In this document: one piece after another, positions 24,098-32,667 of the stretch
How the letters are laid out: every line of letters starts with the position of its first letter
How positions within the stretch are numbered: position 1 is the first letter of the stretch
Assembly (NCBI RefSeq): GCF_002163675.1
Contig: NZ_CP019334.1
Coordinates: 2,399,501-2,463,500 of the forward strand
From: Polaribacter sp. SA4-12
GTDB taxonomy: Bacteria > Bacteroidota > Bacteroidia > Flavobacteriales > Flavobacteriaceae
Reading direction: 5' to 3'
DNA: 64,000 bases
The notes under the pieces: generated by a model
Seen by the model: the letters and a program-made list of their open reading frames with translations, nothing else
What the model was told of the DNA's origin: nothing
The model's database searches: none
Made by a program: the position numbers and the translations under genes

Positions 24098-24826
24098 TTA
24101 TCCTCTAGCTAATTTTAAAAACACATCATTCATATTATCAACTTTAAACTGTTCCTTTAACTTTTTTGGTGTGTCTAAAGCTTCTATTTTTCCATTTACC
24201 ATTATAGAAACACGATCGCAATATTCTGCTTCGTCCATATAATGTGTAGTTACAAAAACGGTTGTTCCTTGATGAGCTGCTTTATAAATTAACTCCCAAA
24301 ATTGACGTCTTGTAATAGGATCTACTCCACCAGTTGGCTCATCTAAAAAAACAATTTTCGGATTGTGAATTAAAGACACAGAAAACGATAATTTTTGTTT
24401 CCATCCTAAAGGTAAAGAGCCTACTAATTTATTTGCAACATCTTGCAAGCCTAGTTCTTCTATTAAACTCGCTGCTTTTTCTTTGATTCGTTTTCTTGAC
24501 AAACCATAAATCCCTCCAAAAAAAGTAATATTTTCTTTCACAGTTAAATCGTCATAAAGTGCAAACTTCTGACTCATATAACCAATATTTTTCTTAATGT
24601 CTTCTGCTTGTGTATGCACATCAAAACCTGCAACATTTGCTTTACCTGATGAAGGAGTAGAAATACCTATTAACATTTTCATTGCAGTTGTTTTACCTGC
24701 CCCATTGGCTCCTAAAAAGCCAAATATCTCTCCTTTTTCAACCTCAAACGTAATTGCATTTACAGCCGTAAAATCACCAAACATTTTGGTTAATCCTTCT
24801 ACTTGTATGACTTTATTATTTTCCAT
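24098..24826 (-). CDS. ABC exporter ATPase (242 aa)
   Basis: It is a complete nucleotide-binding domain: Walker A GANGAGKTT (about residue 38), a Q-loop with YMSQKFALYD, Walker B IVFLDEPTGG, and the H-loop (TTHYMDEAEYCD). The signature position reads GSLPLGWKQKLSFS, a variant of LSGGM in which the Ser-Gly-Gly is replaced by Pro-Leu-Gly-Trp; such variants are known in YbhF-like and Ccm-like ATPases. It overlaps the next ATPase gene by one base (24826), so the two are translationally coupled. With that gene it corresponds to the two fused halves of YbhF. Confidence 0.9.
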   Translation of the reverse strand: MENNKVIQVEGLTKMFGDFTAVNAITFEVEKGEIFGFLGANGAGKTTAMKMLIGISTPSSGKANVAGFDVHTQAEDIKKNIGYMSQKFALYDDLTVKENITFFGGIYGLSRKRIKEKAASLIEELGLQDVANKLVGSLPLGWKQKLSFSVSLIHNPKIVFLDEPTGGVDPITRRQFWELIYKAAHQGTTVFVTTHYMDEAEYCDRVSIMVNGKIEALDTPKKLKEQFKVDNMNDVFLKLARG

Positions 24827-25728
24827 TATTTTGCTAATTCCATAAAGGTGTCCTCAATCGTTGCTACTGTTCTCTCTATTTTAATATTGAATAGATTTTT
24901 AGATTCTAAATAAGTTTCCAACTCCGTTGGATTAAAATCAGACCTACTATCTGTATAATGTACAAATTCACCAAAAGGATAAACACTGTGATTCGATTCA
25001 AAATCATTTAAACAATTTATTAACTGGTACATATTATTTGCACTTACGTTATAAATTGGCTGTGGATAATGTTTTACAATAGCTTCTGGCGTATCAATTT
25101 CAAGGATTTCTCCATCTTGAATTAACGCAATTCTATCACATAAAGCAGCTTCATCCATATATGGTGTAGAAACCAAAATTGTAATATCTTTTTTCTGTAA
25201 ACGCTTCAACATTTCCCAAAACTCTTTTCTCGAAACAGGATCAACTCCAGTTGTGGGTTCATCTAAAAACAACACTTTTGGCTTATGAATTAGAGCACAA
25301 CATAAAGCTAGTTTTTGCTTCATTCCTCCAGATAATTTCCCTGCTCTACGATCTTTAAAAGGTTCTATTTGAATATAAATATCTTTTATTAAATCGTAAT
25401 TTTCTTCAATGGTTGTTCCAAAAATAGTTGCAAAAAAATCTAAATTCTCTTCAACAGTTAAATCTTGATACAATGAAAACTTCCCTGGCATATAGCCAAC
25501 ATTCTTTCTTATACTTTTATAATCTTTAATTACATCAAAACCAGCAACACTTGCTTCACCTTCATTTGCGATTAAAAGCGTGGTTAAAATTCTAAAAAGC
25601 GTGGTTTTACCTGCTCCATCAGGACCAATTAATCCAAAAAGCTCACCAGGTTTCACCTCAAAAGAAATGTTTTCTAAAGCTTTTACTTTTTTATAAGATT
25701 TTGATATGTTAGAAACAGTAATACTCAT
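24826..25728 (-). CDS. ABC exporter ATPase (300 aa)
   Basis: Walker A is GPDGAGKTT (Asp in place of the more usual Asn or Ser), the signature is KLSGGMKQKLAL, Walker B VLFLDEPTTG, and the switch region STPYMDEAALCD has Pro where many ATPases have the H-loop His, so the catalytic His is missing. The C-terminal 80 residues after the ATPase core are an accessory region. The missing His and the variant signature of the partner at 24098 suggest one canonical and one degenerate site in the heterodimer, as in many asymmetric exporters. It lies just downstream of a small membrane protein gene in the TetR operon. Confidence 0.9.
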   Translation of the reverse strand: MSITVSNISKSYKKVKALENISFEVKPGELFGLIGPDGAGKTTLFRILTTLLIANEGEASVAGFDVIKDYKSIRKNVGYMPGKFSLYQDLTVEENLDFFATIFGTTIEENYDLIKDIYIQIEPFKDRRAGKLSGGMKQKLALCCALIHKPKVLFLDEPTTGVDPVSRKEFWEMLKRLQKKDITILVSTPYMDEAALCDRIALIQDGEILEIDTPEAIVKHYPQPIYNVSANNMYQLINCLNDFESNHSVYPFGEFVHYTDSRSDFNPTELETYLESKNLFNIKIERTVATIEDTFMELAK

Positions 25729-25738
25729 AAATTTATAA

Positions 25739-26119
25739 TTATTTTTTATGAAGATATTTTGAAATTAATATTGATACAATTGCTATAATTAGCCATATAA
25801 CTACTCTAAAAGACATAGCTTGAATACTTTCAACAGCAACAGTTTCACTAAAAAAAGCGAGATAAAATAGTATTAAAAAATGCAACCCTAGAATAACAAG
25901 AATCAGTTTCTTACTAATTAGTGTATTCCTCCAAATTAAATAAGCTCCAATAATTGAAATGACTCCAACTATTACATTATAAATTACAAGCCATTGCAAT
26001 ACATTGTAATCTTTCGTTGCAGTACCAAACAATACTAATGATCCTGAAAACACAGACATTATTCCGATAAAAAAAGCAAGTAATGCTCCTGTAGTATTTA
26101 AGAATCTTAGTTTCATCAT
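25739..26119 (-). CDS. Hypothetical four-helix membrane protein in the exporter operon (126 aa)
   Basis: Four transmembrane segments are seen, at about residues 10-32, 42-63, 71-90 and 100-122, with very short loops and a KYLHKK tail. I do not recognise the family. Its ATG/stop overlaps the adaptor gene by one base (26119), and its own stop is 10 bp before the ATPase gene, so it belongs to the operon by layout. YbhGFSR operons of enterobacteria have no such gene, so it may be a Bacteroidota-specific accessory subunit or an incidental gene. Confidence 0.6.
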   Translation of the reverse strand: MMKLRFLNTTGALLAFFIGIMSVFSGSLVLFGTATKDYNVLQWLVIYNVIVGVISIIGAYLIWRNTLISKKLILVILGLHFLILFYLAFFSETVAVESIQAMSFRVVIWLIIAIVSILISKYLHKK

Positions 26120-27024
26120 TATTTATTATTATCTGAATTATCTATCCACATTTCTGCAGGCATCCCTATTTTTAAACTTCCATCGTTTACAACATTAATT
26201 TTAGCAGCATAGACCAATGCAACTCTTTCTTCTTTTGTTTGAATAATTTTTGGTGTAAATTCTGCTTCAGAAGAAATCCAACTAACAACTCCTTTATAAG
26301 ATTTCATTGCATCAATTCCATCAATTTTAACGCTAACTTCTTGTCCTATTTTAATGTCTGACAATTGTATTTCACTTACATAAACACGCAATTCCATATT
26401 ACTTAGATCTGCAATTTTATATAAAGGTTTTCCAAAAGCAGTAATCTCATTTGGCTCTGCATATTTGGTTAAAACGGTTCCACTAACAGGATTAATAATT
26501 TTACTTTTTTTAATTTGATCATCAATTTGTTTTAATTGAACATCAATATTTTTTAACTCGTTTACAACAGGTGCATTCTGAATTTCGACACTTCTAATTT
26601 GACTTTTAATAATATCCATTTCTCCAGAAACATCATCTAATTGTTTTTGTGTACCTGCGTTGTCTTTAATTAAGTTTTCTATTCTAACTTTATTAATTTT
26701 AGCAGTCTTTAACTTTGAATTTAGCACAGAAATTTGAGACAAAACTCCTTTAGATTTTGAACTAACTACAGATTTAGAAACTACTAATTGTTCACGTTTT
26801 AAAGCCAATTGAATAGTATCTATAAAACCAACAAATTGATCTTTTTTAAGTTTATCACCTTCATTAACATTAAACTGAATCAGTTTTCCGTTATTTTCTG
26901 CTGAAATGGTTATTTCTGTTGCTTCAAAATTTCCATAACCATCTGCTTTTCCATTGTCTTTTCCACAAGAAAATAGCGTTGTAGCAATGATACTTAATGC
27001 TAATATGTGAGTGTATTTTTTCAT
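26119..27024 (-). CDS. HlyD/YbhG-like periplasmic adaptor lipoprotein (301 aa)
   Basis: Lipoprotein signal with lipobox ATTLFSC (Cys20), then a lipoyl half (GKLIQFNVNEGDKLKKDQ), a long coiled-coil hairpin (about residues 75-170, rich in Lys/Gln), a second lipoyl half (INPVSGTVLTKYAEPNE) and a beta-barrel domain (ELRVYVSEIQLSDIKIGQ). This is the YbhG type of adaptor used with ABC-2 exporters and TolC. It is encoded between the TolC-like gene (27127) and the small membrane protein, behind the hairpin element at 27040-27115. It would act in the periplasm to connect exporter and channel. Confidence 0.9.
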   Translation of the reverse strand: MKKYTHILALSIIATTLFSCGKDNGKADGYGNFEATEITISAENNGKLIQFNVNEGDKLKKDQFVGFIDTIQLALKREQLVVSKSVVSSKSKGVLSQISVLNSKLKTAKINKVRIENLIKDNAGTQKQLDDVSGEMDIIKSQIRSVEIQNAPVVNELKNIDVQLKQIDDQIKKSKIINPVSGTVLTKYAEPNEITAFGKPLYKIADLSNMELRVYVSEIQLSDIKIGQEVSVKIDGIDAMKSYKGVVSWISSEAEFTPKIIQTKEERVALVYAAKINVVNDGSLKIGMPAEMWIDNSDNNK

Positions 27025-27039
27025 TCTGTTTATTTTTGC

Positions 27040-27115
27040 TCCCGCTGATTACACAGATTTTCGCAGATTTTTAAACATTTATATTTTTCTGCGTGCATCT
27101 GCGAAATTTGCGGGA
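27040..27115. repeat. Gene-less hairpin element of the CGCAGATT family
   Basis: It begins TCCCGCTGATTACACAGATT and ends TCTGCGAAATTTGCGGGA; the two arms pair into a long imperfect hairpin around an A/T-rich centre. It has the same ends (TCCCGC...GCGGGA) and arm blocks as the GxxExxY cassette but no gene. It sits in the adaptor/TolC gap of the ABC operon. Confidence 0.75.
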
Positions 27116-27126
27116 AACCGTTTTTA

Positions 27127-28374
27127 TTATCCTTTGATGGTATTATAATTTGCTTTTGCTAATTCTATTTGTATTCTGTGTTTTAACAAGGTGTTTTCTG
27201 CTTCAAATAAATTAGTGAATTCAGTAACAAACACAGAAGAAGTAATCACCCCATTTTTAAGTTGAGAGGCTAAAGTCTTCAATACTTTTTTACGAAGTTT
27301 AATAATCTCTATATCAGAATTAATAAATGCTGAAATTTTTTCAATTTCCTTTTGCTGTTTATTCAATTCAATATTGGTGTTTAGTTTAAAAACTTCAGTT
27401 TCATTTTCAATAAAATCTTTATTTATTGCAACCACTTCTTTCTGTTTTTTATTGGTATTCCAGTCAAAAACATTCCAATGTAATTTAACGCCAACTGTAT
27501 AAAATGTTTGAAAAGAATTATCAAGCATATTTAATCCTGGGTTTCCATAACCACCTGTTGCAAAACCATTTAATTTCGGTAAGCTTTTCTTAGAAATAAG
27601 TGATTCATAATTATTCACCTCTTCTTTCTTCAATTGAAACAATTCTAATTCTGGTCTGTTTATTTCGTTTTGTAATTGCGTTCTAATTAAAGGTTTTTCA
27701 AATTGTGTTAAACTATTAAAAGGCTTTCCAATTAAACTTGATAACGTTTCTATTAAAGATGATTTTCTACTTTCAACTTCAATAAATTGCTGTTTAATTT
27801 TTAACAATTCAGCTTCTAAAACACTATCTGAAGCAGGTAATAATGTTCCGTATTTAATACCCGATTTTACTTCCTTAAGCTTTGCTTGTAATTGAAGTTC
27901 TTTCGCTTCTAATAATTTGAAAGATTCTTGCGTTAAAAGAATTGAAAAATACAGCTGATTAATTTGTGTTTTTAATTGATACATATTTGCATCAATCTGT
28001 TTTTGCTTCGTTTTTAACTGCCCTTGTTTTATTTTTAAATTAGCATCCGTTAAACCACCATTATAAATAAGCTGATTTATTGAAAACGTTGCACGATATT
28101 GATCTTTATTTTGCGGTTCAATGCTAGACATTGCAGCAGGAAGTTCAATAACATCTGATTGATACGTTATTTGTGCATCAAAATTAAATTGAGGCAATTT
28201 AGAATTCGAAATAATTTCTGTATCTATTTGATGCTGATTTTCTAATAGTTGATGTTGTTTTATCAAAGGATAGTTCGTTTCTACCAATTGATAACAATCA
28301 TTAAGTGTTACATTTTTTTGCGAAAAAGTAGAAAAACTAATCGTGATTATTAAAATGAATAGTATTTTTTTCAT
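27127..28374 (-). CDS. TolC-family outer-membrane channel of the ABC exporter (415 aa)
   Basis: The signal peptide (ILFILIITISFSTFSQ) is followed by a two-fold repeat of helical hairpin segments typical of outer-membrane efflux proteins (QLKTQINQLYFSILLTQESF; FKLNTNIELNKQQKEIEKI). The block VGVKLHWNVFDW is a usual membrane-strand signature before the second repeat. It begins 2 bp after the TetR-family gene stop at 28376, so the regulator and exporter genes form one transcript. Unlike the two RND-operon channels in this window, its partner adaptor is of the YbhG type. Confidence 0.9.
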   Translation of the reverse strand: MKKILFILIITISFSTFSQKNVTLNDCYQLVETNYPLIKQHQLLENQHQIDTEIISNSKLPQFNFDAQITYQSDVIELPAAMSSIEPQNKDQYRATFSINQLIYNGGLTDANLKIKQGQLKTKQKQIDANMYQLKTQINQLYFSILLTQESFKLLEAKELQLQAKLKEVKSGIKYGTLLPASDSVLEAELLKIKQQFIEVESRKSSLIETLSSLIGKPFNSLTQFEKPLIRTQLQNEINRPELELFQLKKEEVNNYESLISKKSLPKLNGFATGGYGNPGLNMLDNSFQTFYTVGVKLHWNVFDWNTNKKQKEVVAINKDFIENETEVFKLNTNIELNKQQKEIEKISAFINSDIEIIKLRKKVLKTLASQLKNGVITSSVFVTEFTNLFEAENTLLKHRIQIELAKANYNTIKG

Positions 28375-28375
28375 C

Positions 28376-28990
28376 TTATTTTTTTATTGAATTAATTATA
28401 AAATCGGCAACTTCAGTTTTACGCTCCTCAATTATTTGCTGAAAAGCGGTATCATCTGCATCTATTAAGTTTTGAATTAAAGGTTTCGCTATAAAAGGAA
28501 ATACATTTAATGCCAAAATATTGATGAATAATTGTTCTGCTTTTATCTTTTTGATGAAACCTTTTTCAACTTCGAAATCAACTTGTTTTTTAAACTTTTC
28601 AAGATTAGGAAACGCACTACTTTCCTTCATTTTTAAAATAAAATCAGGATTTCTGTTCAATTCTTGAATAATGAAATTTGGTAGATAAGGATGCTCAACT
28701 ATAAATGAAATATAGTTTGATGAAAAATTTATAACCTTCTCTTCTATTGATGAATCGTCGTTTAAAACAGTATTTAATTGAGGCGCTAATAATGAAAAAG
28801 CGTTTTTAAAAACAGCCTCAAAAAGCAATTGTTTGCTTCTATAATAATAGTGAAGCATTGCTTTATTTATACCTGCTTCATTTGCAATTTCTTGCATACG
28901 AGCACCATCCATTCCTTTTGTTTGAAAAATGGATTTTGCAGCTTCTAAAATTAGACTTTCAGTATTCTCGTTTTTCTTGTTTTTAATCAT
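28376..28990 (-). CDS. TetR-family transcriptional repressor (204 aa)
   Basis: The N-terminal DNA-binding domain shows the TetR pattern: an ESLILEAAKSIFQTKGMDGA helix pair, then MQEIANEAGINKAMLHYYYRSK (helix-turn-helix with the family's YYY block at about residues 52-54). The C-terminal half is helical (ligand-binding/dimerisation). The ATG at 28990 is preferred to a TTG at 28993. It is the first gene of the exporter operon and lies behind the operator/-7 box at 29003-29026. It should repress the operon, including itself, until a ligand binds, like CecR of the YbhGFSR system. Confidence 0.9.
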   Translation of the reverse strand: MIKNKKNENTESLILEAAKSIFQTKGMDGARMQEIANEAGINKAMLHYYYRSKQLLFEAVFKNAFSLLAPQLNTVLNDDSSIEEKVINFSSNYISFIVEHPYLPNFIIQELNRNPDFILKMKESSAFPNLEKFKKQVDFEVEKGFIKKIKAEQLFINILALNVFPFIAKPLIQNLIDADDTAFQQIIEERKTEVADFIINSIKK

Positions 28991-29002
28991 CAACTAAATA
29001 GT

Positions 29003-29026
29003 TTAACCAAATGGTTAACAAATGTA
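29003..29026 (-). promoter_or_regulatory. TetR operator over the transcription start, with -7 box
   Basis: The perfect palindrome TTAACCA-AA-TGGTTAA lies at 29003-29018. A TACATTTG -7 box at 29019-29026 (minus strand) abuts it, so the operator covers the likely transcription start. The start codon is 13 bp further. This fits steric autorepression by the TetR-family protein. Confidence 0.75.
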
Positions 29027-29063
29027 CAAAAAATAATCAAACACGATATATGTTTGATTATTT
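29027..29063 (-). terminator. Terminator of the cydAB unit
   Basis: 13-bp perfect arms AAATAATCAAACA and TGTTTGATTATTT enclose a seven-base loop. On the minus strand the stem is followed by TTT, just before the TetR-gene -7 box. It ends the cydA-cydB-small-membrane-protein transcript. Confidence 0.75.
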
Positions 29064-29081
29064 ATAAACTTATGTTAAACG

Positions 29082-29381
29082 TTATTCTTTATTTAATTTG
29101 CTTTTTATCAACCTAATAGCTATCAACCCAAAAACTCCACCTAAAAAAGAAACAATACAATTAATACTAAATAACAAACCATTAAATGTTCCATTTTCCA
29201 TTATAGCTAATGGATTAAAACCTAATCGCCCAAAAGTTTTCATTACAAGTATACTTCCAAAAACACCTGCAATTGTATTACCAACAATACCAAATGAATA
29301 CTTTTTTAAGAAGAAACCTATACTATTAGCTCCAATGATTCCGATTAAAATACTTAATAAAGAAATGAATGTTTCTGTCAT
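29082..29381 (-). CDS. Small membrane protein downstream of cydAB (99 aa)
   Basis: Three hydrophobic segments are visible, at about residues 5-24, 30-50 and 68-92. The middle part (GIVGNTIAGVFGSIL) is like the Gly-rich repeats of GlsB/YeaQ/YmgE-type membrane proteins, a weak likeness. It starts 15 bp after the cydB stop, so it belongs to the cyd transcript, and it is followed by the terminator at 29027-29063. It is far larger than the CydX/CydH peptides of known bd oxidases (about 30-45 residues). Whether it is an accessory subunit or an unrelated stress protein cannot be told from sequence. Confidence 0.65.
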   Translation of the reverse strand: MTETFISLLSILIGIIGANSIGFFLKKYSFGIVGNTIAGVFGSILVMKTFGRLGFNPLAIMENGTFNGLLFSINCIVSFLGGVFGLIAIRLIKSKLNKE

Positions 29382-29396
29382 AATAACGGTTTTATG

Positions 29397-30470
29397 CTAA
29401 TGACCATAATCCATTTTATCTATTTTTCCTTTCGTTAATCTTTTTTGAATAATCATATAGACAATAATGAGGATACAACCAATAATTCCCCAAGTAAAAG
29501 ATACTGATAAGCCATATTCTGATGCAGCAGTATTGTATATTGTTAAAGGCTTATGAACATCATTTATAGAAGGTAATATTACAGGAAATATAGACGCTAA
29601 TGATGATGTTATTCCTCCTACTATTAATAAGGTTGATAAAACAAAACCATAAACTTCTTTTTTTATCCTTTTGATAAAAAACAACCCAACCAATCCTGAT
29701 AAATAGATTATTGGAAATACAATTAAATAAGGTTTATCTGCAAAATTATCAAAAGAATTCGGATTCACTATTTGCCAAACAACCAAAGAAAAAATGGTAA
29801 GTAACGCTAACACAATATTCAACTTAAAAATAACACCTTTCAATTTATTATTTATAGATGAATTGGTTTTTAAAATCACCCAATTAGCACCGTGAATTGA
29901 TAAAGTAACCACAGAAATTAAACCAATAATAATTGTAAACCAATCTATAACTCCGGGTGTTTCACTTAACGGACTAAAACTACTATCCCACAAAGGCAAG
30001 AAAAAATAATGCCCTTCGTAAACAGAAATGCCATTTTCAACACCACCTAAATTTACTCCTCTAACAATATTACCCAAAGCAATACCGAAAAACAATGCTA
30101 ATAGTAAACTTGAAACTCCAAAAGAAGCGTCCCAAATATCTTTCCACATTTGGTATTTAAACTGACTTCTAAATTCTAAACCAATTGCTCTAAAAATAAT
30201 CAACCATAAAACGATTATTAATGGCAAATAAAAACCACTAAAAACGGAAGCATAAAAAGTTGGAAAAGCCATAAAAAGCATTCCTCCTGCAGCAACTAAC
30301 CAAACTTCATTAGAATCCCAAAATAAACCTGCAGCTTTTGCAATTACTTCTTTGTCTTTTTCTTTTTTCGCAAAAAATAAATGAATGATTCCTGTTCCAA
30401 AATCATATCCATCTAAAATAAAAAATACAGCTAAAACGATAGCTATTAATATGTACCAAAATATTTCCAT
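29397..30470 (-). CDS. cydB: Cytochrome bd ubiquinol/menaquinol oxidase subunit II
   Basis: The 357-residue protein opens with the CydB signature FWYILIAIVLAVFFILDGYDFGTG and has eight or nine transmembrane helices. FWDSNEVWLVAAGG is also typical. It forms the membrane heterodimer with CydA (30474-31805), which is encoded 3 bp upstream. The enzyme reduces oxygen to water with electrons from menaquinol and works at low oxygen. Full length. Confidence 0.95.
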   Translation of the reverse strand: MEIFWYILIAIVLAVFFILDGYDFGTGIIHLFFAKKEKDKEVIAKAAGLFWDSNEVWLVAAGGMLFMAFPTFYASVFSGFYLPLIIVLWLIIFRAIGLEFRSQFKYQMWKDIWDASFGVSSLLLALFFGIALGNIVRGVNLGGVENGISVYEGHYFFLPLWDSSFSPLSETPGVIDWFTIIIGLISVVTLSIHGANWVILKTNSSINNKLKGVIFKLNIVLALLTIFSLVVWQIVNPNSFDNFADKPYLIVFPIIYLSGLVGLFFIKRIKKEVYGFVLSTLLIVGGITSSLASIFPVILPSINDVHKPLTIYNTAASEYGLSVSFTWGIIGCILIIVYMIIQKRLTKGKIDKMDYGH

Positions 30471-30473
30471 AGT

Positions 30474-31805
30474 TTAATGTTTTTGATGTTTTGGACCTTC
30501 GTTAATAGTTTTACCAACTAAGACTAAAAATAATAGTCCTAATAACATATATAAAGCAACAAAACCCAATAAAGTAAATAATGTATTACCAGATGAAACT
30601 GTTGGCGAAATACCATCGCTTGTTTTTAACAAACCATAAACTAAATACGGTTGTCTACCTAATTCTGCCACATACCAACCTGTAAGATTTGCGATATAAG
30701 GAAACGGAACTAAAAACATAATTACCCAAAGCAATGGTTTCAATGTATATAATTTTCTTCGCCATAAAAAGAAAAGAGCAAGCATCATTACTCCTATAAA
30801 TATGGTACCTAAACCAACCATAATATGATAAGAATAATAAAGCGCAGGAATATTATCTGGCAATTCTTCTTTTTTAAATTGATCCATTCCTGGAATCTTT
30901 TTATCCCAATCTTGATAGGTTAAAAAACTTAATATATTCGGAACTGCAATCTTATTATCTAACTTTTTCTCAACCATATTTGGCTGACCAATCAATACAA
31001 TTTCTGCTCCAGCGTGTTCTGTTTCAAAAATTCCTTCCATCGCAGCAAAAGCTCCAGGTTGAAATTTTGCAACATTTTTAGCATTCCAATCTCCTGTAGG
31101 AAAAGCAACTAATAAACTAGAAACCAATCCGAAGATTACACCTGTTTTTAAAAACAACTGCCCATACTCTACTTGTTTTTTTCTTAGGATATAAAAAGCA
31201 CCAATACTTGCGACAACAAAAGAAGAAGTAACCACAGACGCTAATTGATTATGTAAAAAAGCGGGCAGTAACCAAGGATTACTAAACAGTGCTGAGAAAT
31301 TTTCTAATACGAATTTTCCGTTTTCTAAAATTTCATAACCTACAGGATGTTGCATCCAAGCATTGGTTGCTAAAATAAACCAACCACTTGCCCAAGAACC
31401 TAAAAACACTAAAAAACCTGTTAAAAAATGTAGTTTTTGACCCATTAACTTTTCACCAAAAATAAATAGTGCCAAAAAGGAGGATTCTAAAAAGAAAGAG
31501 AACATTCCTTCCATTGCTAAAGTCTGACCTATAATTCCACCTGTTAATTCAGAAAATTTTGCCCAATTGGTTCCAAATTGAAATTCCATCGGAATTCCTG
31601 TAACGACTCCCATTGTAAAATTAACAGCAAAAATTTTCATAAAAAACTTTGCAGCATTGTTATATTTTTCATCATTATTTCTTAAATATTTCCACTTAAA
31701 GTAAACAATCAATAATGACAAACCCATTGTTAATTGGGGAAATATATAGTGAAATGTGATAGTAAATGCAAATTGCAATCTATCGTAAAAGATCATATCT
31801 TCCAT
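30474..31805 (-). CDS. cydA: Cytochrome bd oxidase subunit I, short Q-loop type
   Basis: The 443-residue protein has His19 in FTITFHYIFPQLTMG (a heme ligand in known CydA), a second conserved His in FLHNQLASVV, and the GRQPY motif (GRQPW in enterobacteria) before the Gly-Trp-Tyr helix. At 443 residues it lacks the long Q-loop insert of E. coli CydA (about 520), as is usual in Bacteroidota. About nine helices. The start region has a TATTTTTA box at 31823-31830. The half-site GTTAC at 31861 is not a full operator. It heads the cydAB transcript. Confidence 0.95.
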   Translation of the reverse strand: MEDMIFYDRLQFAFTITFHYIFPQLTMGLSLLIVYFKWKYLRNNDEKYNNAAKFFMKIFAVNFTMGVVTGIPMEFQFGTNWAKFSELTGGIIGQTLAMEGMFSFFLESSFLALFIFGEKLMGQKLHFLTGFLVFLGSWASGWFILATNAWMQHPVGYEILENGKFVLENFSALFSNPWLLPAFLHNQLASVVTSSFVVASIGAFYILRKKQVEYGQLFLKTGVIFGLVSSLLVAFPTGDWNAKNVAKFQPGAFAAMEGIFETEHAGAEIVLIGQPNMVEKKLDNKIAVPNILSFLTYQDWDKKIPGMDQFKKEELPDNIPALYYSYHIMVGLGTIFIGVMMLALFFLWRRKLYTLKPLLWVIMFLVPFPYIANLTGWYVAELGRQPYLVYGLLKTSDGISPTVSSGNTLFTLLGFVALYMLLGLLFLVLVGKTINEGPKHQKH

Positions 31806-31865
31806 ATCTTGATTTTAGACTATAAAAATACAAAGCAGTTCGTAAACACTAAGCATTTTTGTTAC

Positions 31866-31895
31866 AAAAAAAAGCCCCAAAATGAGGCTTTCTTT
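31866..31895 (-). terminator. Terminator of the peroxiredoxin gene
   Basis: On the minus strand AAGCCTCA pairs (with one G-U) with TGGGGCTT around TTT, followed by a long T-run. It lies 18 bp beyond the peroxiredoxin stop at 31913. Confidence 0.65.
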
Positions 31896-31912
31896 TAATT
31901 TGAAAAATTATA

Positions 31913-32635
31913 TTATTTTTTAAGAATTGTATCTAAGATTAAATCTTTATCAAGCTTCTTTGTACAGAAAAACCAATCCATACATTCTAACTCATCAGTA
32001 TTACCCATTCTTTCTTCTGCTACACCACAAGATCCTGCTGGAGAAACGATAACATCGTCACCAGGATTCCAATCTGCAGGAGTTGCAACATTAAATTGAT
32101 CTGAAGTTTGCATTGCAATTAAAGCTCTGTATAATTCATCAAAATTACGTCCTAAGCTTAAAGGGTAATAAATAATTGCTCTAACAGTTTCATTAGGATC
32201 CACAAAAAAGACAGCTCTAACTGCTTGTGTTTTGCTTTCTCCTGGCTGAACCATACCATATCTCTTAGCAACATTCATAGAAATATCTTCTATCAATGGA
32301 AACTTAACCTCAACGTTTTCCATTCCGTTGAATTTAATTTTATCCTTAATTGTTCTTAACCAAGCAATATGACTATACAAACCATCAATAGACAAACCAA
32401 TAAGGCTACAATTTGCTTTATTAAATTTTTCTTCTAAATTTGCAAACGTCATAAACTCTGAAGTACAAACAGGTGTAAAATCTGCAGGATGACTAAATAA
32501 GATAGACCATTTTCCTTTATAATCTGAAGGAAAATTAATTTCTCCTTGTGTAGTTGTCGCCGTAAATTGAGGAGCTTTATCACCAATTCTTGGCATCGTA
32601 AAAACTTCTTGTTGTGTTGTTTCTTGTGAATCCAT
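31913..32635 (-). CDS. Peroxiredoxin, AhpC/Prx6-like (240 aa)
   Basis: The peroxidatic Cys57 lies in HPADFTPVCTSEF; the fold continues with SLIGLSIDGLYSH and the FFVDPNETVRAI block. The C-terminal extension (about residues 180-240) has further cysteines (SCGVAEER, ELECMDWFFCTKK), which may act as resolving or metal-linked thiols. It removes peroxides in the cytoplasm using a thiol donor. It is a single-gene unit with a Crp/Fnr-type promoter (32668-32711) and its own terminator. The length is that of the Prx6 branch with a long tail. Confidence 0.93.
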   Translation of the reverse strand: MDSQETTQQEVFTMPRIGDKAPQFTATTTQGEINFPSDYKGKWSILFSHPADFTPVCTSEFMTFANLEEKFNKANCSLIGLSIDGLYSHIAWLRTIKDKIKFNGMENVEVKFPLIEDISMNVAKRYGMVQPGESKTQAVRAVFFVDPNETVRAIIYYPLSLGRNFDELYRALIAMQTSDQFNVATPADWNPGDDVIVSPAGSCGVAEERMGNTDELECMDWFFCTKKLDKDLILDTILKK

Positions 32636-32667
32636 TATTTTATATTTTTAAAAATTATATTCTCAGG

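Noticed and set aside
31823..31866. Possible tenth Crp/Fnr-type site before cydA (GTTAC at 31861-31865 and TATTTTTA at 31823-31830)
   Set aside because: Only one half-site is good (the other reads AGCAT), and the gap to the -7 box is 35.5 rather than 36.5 bp.
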